Source: Lachnospiraceae bacterium (GTDB taxonomy: Bacteria > Bacillota > Clostridia > Lachnospirales > Lachnospiraceae). Taken from it: a stretch of DNA of 35,035 nt. The DNA is taken from assembly GCA_029067805.1 (NCBI GenBank), contig JAIEDW010000258.1, forward strand, positions 1 through 35,035. Direction: 5' to 3'. Position 1 is the stretch's first letter, and each line of letters opens with the position of its first letter. Positions 1-8,254 of the stretch are shown here, piece after piece. Made by a program: the position numbers and the translations under genes. The notes beneath the pieces were generated by a model, which did not search any database, was not told the DNA's origin, and saw only the letters and a program-made list of their open reading frames with translations.

Positions 1-1577
1 TATCTGTAGTATGCATTGATTATTTGGATATAGTTTTATATGCAGATAAAGTGGATATGTTTTTGTTTGTTGACGAGAATGAATTTCGCGCCTGTGCCAT
101 ATTGCTCAGGATGCTAAAAGGGGAGGAACATGCTGGAAGAGATAAAATGAAAACGTATTTTAGCTGTCGTGTAACAGCAGACAGCTATTTAAGTGATCAA
201 TGCGCGGTTTATTTGAAAAGGCTTTATGATAAGGGTGTCAACATTGTTGCTTTGACACATAATTCAACTCCTTATTATAGGGAGCTGATCAAAAAAATTC
301 AGGATAAATTTGCGAAGATGGGGGAGGATTTTAGTAATATTTTGCCCAAATCCGGATATAAAGATTTTTTTGAGGATTTATATAGTGAAGCATATGTGGA
401 TGAAATTATGCATATGCCGTTTAAGGTCGAATATAATGGAGGGATATTAAGACTGAAGGATAGTCAGAGCAAATATTATACTGTTACAAACGGAGAGAGA
501 ATGACAGTTGATCAACCGAATAAATTTGATAGGAGCATTTATTTTCTTGGTCCATGTTATATATATGGGCATTATGTTGAAGATAGAAATACGATTGCAA
601 GTATTGTGCAAAAATATCTTTGTGAGAAGGGAAGTATAGCCAGATGTGTAAATTATGGTGCCGTGGGGATGAGTTATGGTTATAATTGTCTGCCTTGTAT
701 TGCTGCAATACCGTTACGGAAAGGGGATATTGTCGTAATTGACCGCCCGCCCTATGGAATAGAAGGAGTAAAATATCTTGAAATTAGTTCAATTTTAGAG
801 AAATATGATGTGAATATAGCATGGATGGTGGAGCATCCTATGCATTGTAATCATAAAATGAATAAGGTATATGCAGATGCCATCTATGAGGAAATAGAAC
901 CGATTCTTACAGAGAAGACGCAAGGGCACGGAGAATTGGTGGAAAAGGATGAAAACTATATTAAATTGTTATACCTTCAGCGTTACTTTACGGGATGTAA
1001 CTTTCAGCAATTTCACCGAATAGGCTCTATTGTGATGAACTGTAATCCATTCACATATGGACATCGGTACTTGATAGAGCAGGCGTTAAAGTCAGTAGAT
1101 TTTTTGATTATCTTTGTGGTAGAAGAAGATAAATCATGTTTTTCATATATAGAAAGATTTTCTATGATTAAGGAAGGGGTTGCTGATCTGGAAAATGTTA
1201 TGGTTGTTCCAAGCGGACCATTTATTTTGTCGCAAATGAGCTTTCCGGAATATTTTATCAAGGAAACAAGTGAAGATTTGAATAAACACACGGAGCAGGA
1301 CATTATGACTTTTGTAGAAAAAATAGCGCCGCAGTTGGGTATTCAGTGTCGTTTTGTGGGTGAAGAACCAGAGGATGAGGTGACAGAACAGTATAATATG
1401 GCAATGAAGAAAATTCTTCCGCAATACGGTATGGATTTGATTGAAATACCTCGTAAAATGGTAAATGAGAAACCAATTAGTGCGTCCTTGGTACGGGAAT
1501 GTATAGAAAAAGGTAATATAGACCAATTGGCAGAACTGGTGCCAGTAAGCACACGAGCATTTCTTGGGATGGCATAG
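1..1577 (+). CDS. CitC-like nucleotidyltransferase fused to an SGNH-like region (5' partial)
   Basis: The frame is open to the left edge (first full codon at base 3), so the TTG at 24 is probably not the start and the gene is 5' truncated by the window. The last ~180 residues resemble the C-terminal nucleotidyltransferase domain of [citrate (pro-3S)-lyase] ligase: the motif MNCNPFTYGHRYLIE (near base 1035–1080) carries the TxGH nucleotide-binding signature, and a late KPISASLVR matches the ISxSxxR motif of that superfamily. The central part has FLGPCYIYGHYVED followed by a ~120-residue alpha/beta stretch, suggesting an SGNH-hydrolase-like fold; this is a weaker call. No citrate lyase genes lie nearby, and all neighbours are glycan genes. 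A role in activating a glycan substituent is therefore more likely than citrate lyase activation, but the substrate is unknown. Confidence 0.7.
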   Translation, partial: SVVCIDYLDIVLYADKVDMFLFVDENEFRACAILLRMLKGEEHAGRDKMKTYFSCRVTADSYLSDQCAVYLKRLYDKGVNIVALTHNSTPYYRELIKKIQDKFAKMGEDFSNILPKSGYKDFFEDLYSEAYVDEIMHMPFKVEYNGGILRLKDSQSKYYTVTNGERMTVDQPNKFDRSIYFLGPCYIYGHYVEDRNTIASIVQKYLCEKGSIARCVNYGAVGMSYGYNCLPCIAAIPLRKGDIVVIDRPPYGIEGVKYLEISSILEKYDVNIAWMVEHPMHCNHKMNKVYADAIYEEIEPILTEKTQGHGELVEKDENYIKLLYLQRYFTGCNFQQFHRIGSIVMNCNPFTYGHRYLIEQALKSVDFLIIFVVEEDKSCFSYIERFSMIKEGVADLENVMVVPSGPFILSQMSFPEYFIKETSEDLNKHTEQDIMTFVEKIAPQLGIQCRFVGEEPEDEVTEQYNMAMKKILPQYGMDLIEIPRKMVNEKPISASLVRECIEKGNIDQLAELVPVSTRAFLGMA

Positions 1578-1599
1578 AATAATAGGAGGTCATACAGAA

Positions 1600-1707
1600 G
1601 TGAAAATCGATAATGGTGTAGAGATGAAATTTGAGAAGCTCAATATGCAGAATCATTTTTTTGAGGATATGGAACAGATAGAATGTATTATGCACGAAAA
1701 AATGTGA
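1600..1707 (+). CDS. possible 35-residue small protein
   Basis: A GTG codon at 1600 follows a strong ribosome binding site (AGGAGGT, 1584–1590) at normal spacing and opens a 35-codon frame ending in TGA at 1707. The product is acidic and Met-rich, with no family I recognise. It starts 22 bases after the CitC-like gene, as an operon member would. It could be a genuine small protein, or the start of a gene whose remainder was deleted, because the following ~170 bases hold no continuation in any frame. Start signal clear, function unknown. Confidence 0.35.
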   Translation: MKIDNGVEMKFEKLNMQNHFFEDMEQIECIMHEKM

Positions 1708-1879
1708 GTAAAAGGGCGCAAACTATTATATATGTCTGCTTTTTTTCTGCATTTCATTAATGCCTGTCAGATTAGCCAGCCTAAGAGCTTCCTAGCATTC
1801 TGACGATATATAATGTTAAATGACAAGTTGATTATTTTCTAGAGAAAGAAAATTCTGATATAGGAGAGTGACGATAAAG

Positions 1880-3247
1880 ATGACGGATATTTCAGTCATT
1901 GTGCCGATTTATAATGTGGAATTGTATTTGAAGGAATGTCTAGACAGCCTGACCGCCCAAAGCTATCAAAATATGGAGTTTATCTGTATCAATGACGGTT
2001 CTACAGACGGTTCACTAAAGATTCTTCGTGAATATGAGAAGAGAGACAGCAGGATCAAAGTATTGGACAAGCCGAACGAAGGCTACGGAAAGACGATGAA
2101 CAGAGGGCTTCAGATGGCGGAGTCTCCGTGGATCGGCATTGTGGAAAGCGATGATTTTGTAAAGGAAACAATGTTTGAGAAGCTGTATGAGTCGGCAGAT
2201 AGCAGTGATGTAGATCTGGTCAAATGCAATTTCTATAAATACAAGGTAAAAGAAGGAAAAAATATAGATTACAGCAAAGAATATCCGGAGGAACTGTTCG
2301 GAAGGGAGATCTGCCCGCTGGACCATCCAGAGATTTATGATGCGCACAACAGTGTTTGGGCGGGAATCTATCGTAAGAGTTTTTTGGACGCGAACCATAT
2401 CCGGTTCAGCGAGACGCCTGGCGCTTCCTACCAAGATATTTCTTTTAACTTTAAGGTGCTTTCCTCTGTTGGGAAGATGAAGCTGATTGAGGATGCGTTG
2501 CTTTATTACCGTACGGATAATTTGCAATCTTCAGTATATAATCCGAACAAAATCTTTTGCATGTCCGATGAAATACATGTGATTGAAGCGTACATAAAAG
2601 AGCAATCGGAAGAAAAGCAGAAGAAACTGTGGCCAATCTGTATGCGGAAGAAGTTTTATGATTACAGATGGAATTATCTGCGTCTTGCTCCGGAATTCCA
2701 GTATGCTTTTCTGAAATTGATGTCGGATGAATTTGCGGCTGACGAAAAGGAAGGAAAGTTTGAGAGGATTTTCTGGCGCAGTGAAAAGCACAGGGAAGAA
2801 CTGCGGGAGATGATAAATGATCCAGGAACTTTTTTTAAGAAAACGCGCAACGAGCAGTATGTGGATGAGCGAATTCAACTTGCGGGTACAGTGAATCAGA
2901 AGATATTTATGAAGGGGATTTTACAGGAAGTAAAAGATTCAGATTACACTGTGATTTACGGCGCCGGTATAAGGGGAAAGTGGATGGCGGAGAGACTGCT
3001 TGAAAAGGGAATTTCTCAATCAAAACTTTTGTTTGTTGTATCGCATAAAGGAGAAAACGAGGAAGTGTTAGGTATTCCTGTAATGGAAGTTGACAATCTA
3101 AAGACCATAAAAGATAAACTGTTTGTCATTGTTGCGGTAAAAGGAGAAGCGCAGATAGAGATGCTGGCAAATTTACAGAAGCTGGGCATTGAAAATGTTG
3201 CTCTGGCGGATGATGAGTTTCGGAAGTTGATTCAGATTCCGTTATGA
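1880..3247 (+). CDS. GT2 family glycosyltransferase with C-terminal Rossmann-like module
   Basis: Transfers a sugar from a nucleotide-sugar donor during assembly of a surface polysaccharide; donor and acceptor are not evident. The N-terminal GT-A domain starts SVIVPIYNVELYLKECLDSL, has the INDGSTDG donor-binding segment and an acidic VESDDFV metal-site motif. A TPGASYQD segment follows, as in other polysaccharide GT2 enzymes. Residues ~353–455 form a separate Rossmann-like module beginning VIYGAGIRGKWMAERLL. I chose ATG at 1880 over the GTG at 1868, because AGGAG (1862–1866) is properly spaced from 1880 but abuts 1868. It begins ~170 bases after the small ORF and is followed by a 127-base gap, then a second GT2 of the same architecture. 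Confidence 0.88.
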   Translation: MTDISVIVPIYNVELYLKECLDSLTAQSYQNMEFICINDGSTDGSLKILREYEKRDSRIKVLDKPNEGYGKTMNRGLQMAESPWIGIVESDDFVKETMFEKLYESADSSDVDLVKCNFYKYKVKEGKNIDYSKEYPEELFGREICPLDHPEIYDAHNSVWAGIYRKSFLDANHIRFSETPGASYQDISFNFKVLSSVGKMKLIEDALLYYRTDNLQSSVYNPNKIFCMSDEIHVIEAYIKEQSEEKQKKLWPICMRKKFYDYRWNYLRLAPEFQYAFLKLMSDEFAADEKEGKFERIFWRSEKHREELREMINDPGTFFKKTRNEQYVDERIQLAGTVNQKIFMKGILQEVKDSDYTVIYGAGIRGKWMAERLLEKGISQSKLLFVVSHKGENEEVLGIPVMEVDNLKTIKDKLFVIVAVKGEAQIEMLANLQKLGIENVALADDEFRKLIQIPL

Positions 3248-3296
3248 TGTTTTTGTGATAACCGATTAGGTGGATATACAAACAAAGAAGCGGGGT

Positions 3297-3326
3297 TTGA
3301 CTGAAACCGTTTTAATTAAATATAGA
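3297..3326 (+). promoter_or_regulatory. candidate sigma-A promoter before second GT2
   Basis: TTGACT (3297–3302), an 18-base spacer and TATAGA (3321–3326) lie 49 bases upstream of the second GT2 start, in the 127-base gap after the first GT2. The gap also holds a weak hairpin (GGTTT/AAACC arms near 3294–3308) overlapping the -35 element. Both hexamers are imperfect and the spacer is one base long, so this is tentative. Confidence 0.3.
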
Positions 3327-3374
3327 ATTGTAATAGTAAGATTAGAAAATATGTAAAAGGAGATATATTATAAA

Positions 3375-4736
3375 ATGCCTAAAATATCTATTTTACTGCC
3401 ATCCTTAAACGTGGCAGCGTACATTCGTGAGTGTATTGAGAGTGTGATAAACCAGACGCTTTCAGACATTGAAGTCTTGTGCATTGATGCGGGTTCCACA
3501 GACGGAACCTGTGAGATTATTCAGGAATATGCCGCCAAGGACAGCCGGGTGCGCTTCATTCCTTCTGAGAAGCGAAGCTATGGCTATCAGGTGAATTTGG
3601 GTATGGAGTTGGCACAGGGGGAATACATAGGAATCGTGGAGACGGACGATTCCGTGGAGCCGGATATGTATGAGGTCCTCTATCAGAAGGTTCTGGAGCA
3701 GGATTTGGATTATGTGAAGGCAGGATTTTATACTATGGTTACGCCTTATGAGGGAGAAAAATATCTTTTGGAGCATGGTTTGGGCGACACGGAACAGGTT
3801 TTTTCTTATGAATACTTTATTGAAAAAAAGCTTTCTCCGGATGTTTATATATGGAACGGGATATATAAGAAATCTTTTTTACAAGAGTTTGATATCCGTT
3901 TGAATGAGAGTCCGGGCGCTGCTTTTCAGGACTGCGGCTTCCGCTATTTGGTAGACATGCACCTTCGAAGAGGAATGTTTATCAACCGATTGTTTTATCA
4001 TTACAGGCGGGATAATGCCGCAGCTTCAACCTACAATCCGCATTTTGTTCGTTTCAATCTAGAGGAATGCCGCTATATCCGAGAACGAATGGCACGTGAC
4101 GGCATCACGGACAGGGGAAGGCGTGCCTATATGGCGAGGGAGACAGTGATGATGGCGCTCGCTCCTTATACGACTTTCCGGGAGCACAGTTTGCCGACTG
4201 ACGAGATTTTTGCGGATTTGAACGAATTTCGGAAGATTATTTTTGCTGACAGGGAGCAGGAGCTTTTAAAGCAGGAGGAAATGCTTCCGGAACACTGGAT
4301 TGAGATGTGTCTATTTTTGGAAGAACCGGAGGCCTATGAGGTCTATATCGGTATCAAGGCCAAAATGAACTTTAACGTTTACAATCATTTTGTGCGGGAA
4401 ATGGCTGAGAAGAAACAGTTGATAGTGTTCTGTACTGGAAAAGTGGCGAAGTTCGCCCTGTGTCTTTTTCGGATGAATCGTTTGGAGAATATTGTTGCTT
4501 TATGTGATAACAACTCGGAAAAATGGGGCACAAGCTATTACGGGAATACCGTTTTGTCTCCGGAAGAGGCGTTTAGGCGCTATCCCGAGGCACACTATTT
4601 GGTGGCTAAAATGGGGGATTGGGAGGTAATCGAGAAGCAGCTGAAGGAGGCAGGTATCGGTCAGGAACGAATATCTATATACAGACTGCCACTCAATGCG
4701 TTTGGCAGTACGAATCTGTTTATGCGGGGACTGTGA
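3375..4736 (+). CDS. GT2 family glycosyltransferase with C-terminal Rossmann-like module
   Basis: A second GT-A family 2 transferase, 453 residues, with the same two-part design as the preceding gene. It starts ISILLPSLNVAAYIRECIES, has IDAGSTDGT for donor binding and VETDDSVEPDMYE as acidic metal motif; SPGAAFQDCGFRYL corresponds to the TPGASYQD segment upstream. From about residue 346 the Rossmann-like module begins VFCTGKVAKFALCLF. The usual GAGxxG is replaced by CTGKVA, so nucleotide binding may be altered. Later landmarks of the module, CDNNSEKWGTSYYGN and LSPEEAF, match those in the downstream proteins. The start is supported by AAAGGAG ~10 bases upstream. The two GT2 genes probably arose by an old duplication and add different residues of one repeat unit (inference). 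Confidence 0.88.
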   Translation: MPKISILLPSLNVAAYIRECIESVINQTLSDIEVLCIDAGSTDGTCEIIQEYAAKDSRVRFIPSEKRSYGYQVNLGMELAQGEYIGIVETDDSVEPDMYEVLYQKVLEQDLDYVKAGFYTMVTPYEGEKYLLEHGLGDTEQVFSYEYFIEKKLSPDVYIWNGIYKKSFLQEFDIRLNESPGAAFQDCGFRYLVDMHLRRGMFINRLFYHYRRDNAAASTYNPHFVRFNLEECRYIRERMARDGITDRGRRAYMARETVMMALAPYTTFREHSLPTDEIFADLNEFRKIIFADREQELLKQEEMLPEHWIEMCLFLEEPEAYEVYIGIKAKMNFNVYNHFVREMAEKKQLIVFCTGKVAKFALCLFRMNRLENIVALCDNNSEKWGTSYYGNTVLSPEEAFRRYPEAHYLVAKMGDWEVIEKQLKEAGIGQERISIYRLPLNAFGSTNLFMRGL

Positions 4737-4762
4737 TTTAACAGAAGGAGAGAAGGTTGAAA

Positions 4763-7099
4763 ATGACATCAGAACAACGGTTAAGGGAGCTTCCCAAAGC
4801 AATTATCAAGTGGTATGAAATAGAAAAGATAAGCACAATTGGCTGCGTCATATTTGAAGAGGGAAACAGTCAATTGATTGCTGAGGCGTTGGAGGAAAAA
4901 GGGTTGGATGTCAGCCGCTTGGCACTTCGTGAGTTGGAAAATAGTCGGCTATATGGCGGTAAGTATGATATTATAGTTGCTGTTGATATCATTGAGTACG
5001 CATCTGATGCTGTAATTTTGCTAAAAAACATAAAAAGCTTGCTTATATCTGAAGGAAAATTGCTGCTAGCAGCGGACAACCGTTTAGGCATTAGATATTT
5101 CTGCGGAGATCAGGACTTTTTCACATATAAAAATTATGATAGTATAGAAAATTATCGGCATTTGTTGTATTGGGAGCGAGAGTCCATGAAAGGTAGAGCT
5201 TATGATAAGGCAGAGATACGCCGTTTTTTGGAAAACGCTGGGTTTTTAAAGCACCGCTTTTTTTCGGTATTTCCTAGAATTTCCAATCCGCAACTTCTTC
5301 TTGCGGATGATTATATTCCAAATGAAGCGTTGGATATCAGAGTCTTTCCTGAATATAACAATCCCAATACAGTTTTTCTTTTGGAGGAGGAGCTTTATCC
5401 GTCTCTTATGGAAAACGAGCTGCTTCATGGCATGGCAAATGGTTTTTTTATAGAATGCCCACTTCAAGGAGAATGCTCTTTGATAAATCAGGTTACGCTT
5501 TCAGGAGAACGTGGACTGGAACATGCGATGGCTACTGTCATACGAAGTGACGGAACGGTAGAGAAGCGTGCGTTGTATAAAAAAGGTGTAGAAAAACTAC
5601 AGCAGCTTTCTGACAATAACACTTATTTGTCAGCACATGGCGTACTTATGATAGACGCTAAAATTAAGGGAGAGGCTTTTGTAATGCCTTATATAACCGG
5701 AATGCCTGCTAATGAATACTTTCGCGACCTGTTAAAACGTGATAAAGAAGCTTTTTTAGAGAAACTGGATGTTTTCTGGGAGATCATTTTGCATTCTTCG
5801 GAGCCTGCGGATGTTAATTTAATAAACTGGGAACAGTTTGAGCCGGGGTGGGAGAAACGTAAAAAAGACGATCCAAATCGCGACAAATGGCGGCAGGTTG
5901 CATTTGGTTCGGAAGAAGAACGCGAAGCGTTAGGGGTTATACTGAAAAGAGGATATCTTGATCTGGTTACACTGAATTGCTTTTATATAGATGATGCTTT
6001 CGTTTTTTATGATCAGGAGCTGTATCTTGAAAATGTACCGGCAAAGGCGATTATGATCAGAACGATTGAGTTTATCTATAAATTTAATGATCAGTTTGAT
6101 AATATTATTCCAAGAGGTGAGCTTTTCGAACGATACGGAATGAAGCAGTATATGGCTTTGTACCAGAAATTTATCAGTTACTTTCTGAAAGTGCTACGGG
6201 ATGATGATGGACTTTCTGATTACTTTAAAGAGGGTAGAAGAGAACTTGACACGATTTTGGAGAATCGCAAGAGAATGAATTATGCGGAAGAAGAATATCC
6301 GATGATTTTTAAGGATATTTTTCATCAGACAAGAGGGCGGCGGCTTTATCTGTTTGGTTCTGGAAAATATGCGGAGTATTTTTATGAAAAATATGGACAA
6401 ATATATCCTGTAAGCGGATATGTGGACAATGATAAAAAGCGATGGGGAACACAGGTTAACGGACTGCCGGTGCTTGCGCCGGAAGCGCTAAAAGAAATGA
6501 ATCCGGCAGAGTATAAAGTTATTATTTGTATTAAAAACTATATGCCGGTTGTGCAGCAACTGAAAAAGGCAAGAATCCCTAATTTTAGTGTATATAATCC
6601 GAATGCAGTATACGATGATATGGTGGGGCAGCGGTTTTCACATTCAGAACCTGTGGCAAATAAAGCGAACGAAAAAAAATATAATATTGGTTATGTGGCA
6701 GGGGTATTTGATCTGTTCCACATTGGTCATCTAAATCTGCTCAGACGTGCAAAGGAACAGTGTAATTATTTGATAGTGGGCGTTGTCACGGATGAGGGCG
6801 TCATAAAGCATAAGAAATCAAATCCTAAGATTCCGTATGAAGAGCGTGTTGCAATTGTACGCGCCTGTCGTTATGTGGATGAGGCAGTAGAAATACCGCT
6901 CGATAACGGGGACACCGACGAAGCCTATCGCAGATATAGGTTTGATGCGCAGTTTTCCGGAAGTGATTATGCGGACGACCCGAAATGGCAGGCAAAAAAG
7001 GACTTCCTGCAAATGCATGGGGCGGATTTGGTATTTTTCCCCTATACGGAAGGAATAAGCACTACGCAGTTGAAGGATATGGTGAATGATGAAAAGTAA
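4763..7099 (+). CDS. four-part protein: methyltransferase-like, kinase-like, Rossmann-like and TagD-like cytidylyltransferase domains
   Basis: 779 residues. Residues ~1–165 resemble a class I methyltransferase: YDIIVAVDIIEYA and GKLLLAADNRLGIRYFCG fit its later motifs, but the glycine-rich SAM motif I is absent. Residues ~250–450 resemble the aminoglycoside-phosphotransferase/LPS-kinase fold: a candidate Lys in RALYKKG (~270), D400-x4-N405 in LDLVTLNCFYID, and D417 in VFYDQEL. Residues ~526–612 are the locus-wide Rossmann-like module (LYLFGSGKYAEYF, then VDNDKKRWGTQVNGLPVL). From ~637 a glycerol-3-phosphate cytidylyltransferase-like domain has GVFDLFHIGHLNLL with HxGH, an EERVAIVRACRYVDE segment and ISTTQLK. 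It may make a CDP-activated alcohol or sugar. ATG 4763 is preferred to the in-frame TTG 4757. It overlaps the next gene by 14 bases, implying coupled translation. Confidence 0.8.
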   Translation: MTSEQRLRELPKAIIKWYEIEKISTIGCVIFEEGNSQLIAEALEEKGLDVSRLALRELENSRLYGGKYDIIVAVDIIEYASDAVILLKNIKSLLISEGKLLLAADNRLGIRYFCGDQDFFTYKNYDSIENYRHLLYWERESMKGRAYDKAEIRRFLENAGFLKHRFFSVFPRISNPQLLLADDYIPNEALDIRVFPEYNNPNTVFLLEEELYPSLMENELLHGMANGFFIECPLQGECSLINQVTLSGERGLEHAMATVIRSDGTVEKRALYKKGVEKLQQLSDNNTYLSAHGVLMIDAKIKGEAFVMPYITGMPANEYFRDLLKRDKEAFLEKLDVFWEIILHSSEPADVNLINWEQFEPGWEKRKKDDPNRDKWRQVAFGSEEEREALGVILKRGYLDLVTLNCFYIDDAFVFYDQELYLENVPAKAIMIRTIEFIYKFNDQFDNIIPRGELFERYGMKQYMALYQKFISYFLKVLRDDDGLSDYFKEGRRELDTILENRKRMNYAEEEYPMIFKDIFHQTRGRRLYLFGSGKYAEYFYEKYGQIYPVSGYVDNDKKRWGTQVNGLPVLAPEALKEMNPAEYKVIICIKNYMPVVQQLKKARIPNFSVYNPNAVYDDMVGQRFSHSEPVANKANEKKYNIGYVAGVFDLFHIGHLNLLRRAKEQCNYLIVGVVTDEGVIKHKKSNPKIPYEERVAIVRACRYVDEAVEIPLDNGDTDEAYRRYRFDAQFSGSDYADDPKWQAKKDFLQMHGADLVFFPYTEGISTTQLKDMVNDEK

Positions 7100-8234
7100 T
7101 AACAAAATAGTTAGCCTTGACGAGCTTGTGGATATATTGCGGTGTGCAAAACGGATAAAGCTTTATGGGGCAGGGCTGCGACTTATGTCTTTTATGGAAA
7201 TGACAGAAGAGATAGGGATGACGTTTTTAGCGGAATGTATTTTGGTGTCTTCAAATAAGGGCAATCCTGATACGGCTTACGGCATTCCAGTGGTAGAGGT
7301 TTCAAAGGCATCTTTCCATAAAGGTGATGTTATTCTGCTTACCATGAGTGATAATTTTGTGGAAGATGCGGTGAAAAAACTCGCGGACTACGGCGTGACG
7401 GAAAATGTATATGAGATAGATTATACTATAATTGATAGTATGCCGTACCGGAAAGTATATGAGAGCATAGAATCGTTTCTGAAAACATATCCAAACTTAG
7501 AGAGCAAGTACAATATACCTGTTGAAACAGAAAAAAGATATGTGTGGACTTGTTGGTGGCAAGGGGAAGATAATGCCCCTTTGCTTGTTAAAAAATGTTT
7601 GGAGAGTCAGAGAGAACATTTGCCGGAGCAAACAGAACATGTCATCATAACATGGGAGAATTATCGGAATTATATAGAATTACCGGAATATCTGGTAGAA
7701 AAGGCGATGAGCGGAAAAATTAAACCGGCTCATTTGGCGGATATCACAAGATGCTGTCTGCTTTATAAATATGGCGGAATATGGCTTGATTCTACGGTAT
7801 ACCTTTTGGATGAACTTCCGGAAGAATGCTTTGAGTATGAAATTATGACGCGAAGCACAGGTGAACGAATATACTGTACCAATGTTTCGTGGGTAACATG
7901 GTTTTTAGGCGGCAGAAAAAGAGAAGAGATGTTTCGTTTTATAATGGAAGCGTTTTTTTCATATTTAAGTTGCTATGATGAAATATCAAATTATTATATG
8001 ATTGATTTTCTTATTGCAATTTCCTGTCGAGAGCTTGAAGGAATTGAGGAAAAGCTGAGTAAAGTTCCAATCAACAATGTGCATGCTACACAGCTTCAGA
8101 AACACCTGCATGAAGCATTTGATGAAAGAGCCTTCCGTATTTATACGGAAGGTGGATATCTCCAGAAACTAACCTATAAAGAAAGTGGATACAGCGAAAA
8201 TTCCATATACAGTTATCTGGTGAGTGCTGATTGA
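7086..8234 (+). CDS. capsular polysaccharide synthesis-type glycosyltransferase with N-terminal Rossmann-like module
   Basis: 382 residues. The C-terminal ~230 residues match the Caps_synth/GT32-like group: an opening WTCWWQGEDNAPLLVKKC, then HLADITRCCLLYKYGG and IWLDSTVYLL. The last supplies the acidic DxD-like donor site, and the ADxxR helix is typical of the clan. Residues ~19–113 are the shared Rossmann-like module in N-terminal position (IKLYGAGLRLMSFM, then YGIPVVEV), the reverse of its order in the GT2 enzymes. The start overlaps the end of the preceding gene by 14 bases (ATGATG at 7086), so translation is probably coupled. Likely a cytoplasmic transferase adding one residue to the same glycan; the donor is unknown. 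Confidence 0.82.
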   Translation: MMKSNNKIVSLDELVDILRCAKRIKLYGAGLRLMSFMEMTEEIGMTFLAECILVSSNKGNPDTAYGIPVVEVSKASFHKGDVILLTMSDNFVEDAVKKLADYGVTENVYEIDYTIIDSMPYRKVYESIESFLKTYPNLESKYNIPVETEKRYVWTCWWQGEDNAPLLVKKCLESQREHLPEQTEHVIITWENYRNYIELPEYLVEKAMSGKIKPAHLADITRCCLLYKYGGIWLDSTVYLLDELPEECFEYEIMTRSTGERIYCTNVSWVTWFLGGRKREEMFRFIMEAFFSYLSCYDEISNYYMIDFLIAISCRELEGIEEKLSKVPINNVHATQLQKHLHEAFDERAFRIYTEGGYLQKLTYKESGYSENSIYSYLVSAD

Positions 8235-8254
8235 AAAAGAAAGCGAGGCACTAT

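Noticed and set aside
1-1577. Annotation as a true citrate lyase ligase (citC)
   Set aside because: Only the C-terminal nucleotidyltransferase part matches; the rest differs and no citrate lyase subunits are in view.
4763-5260. Active SAM methyltransferase at the N-terminus of the 779-residue protein
   Set aside because: The glycine-rich motif I is missing at the expected place; only the later strands resemble the fold, so activity is not claimed.
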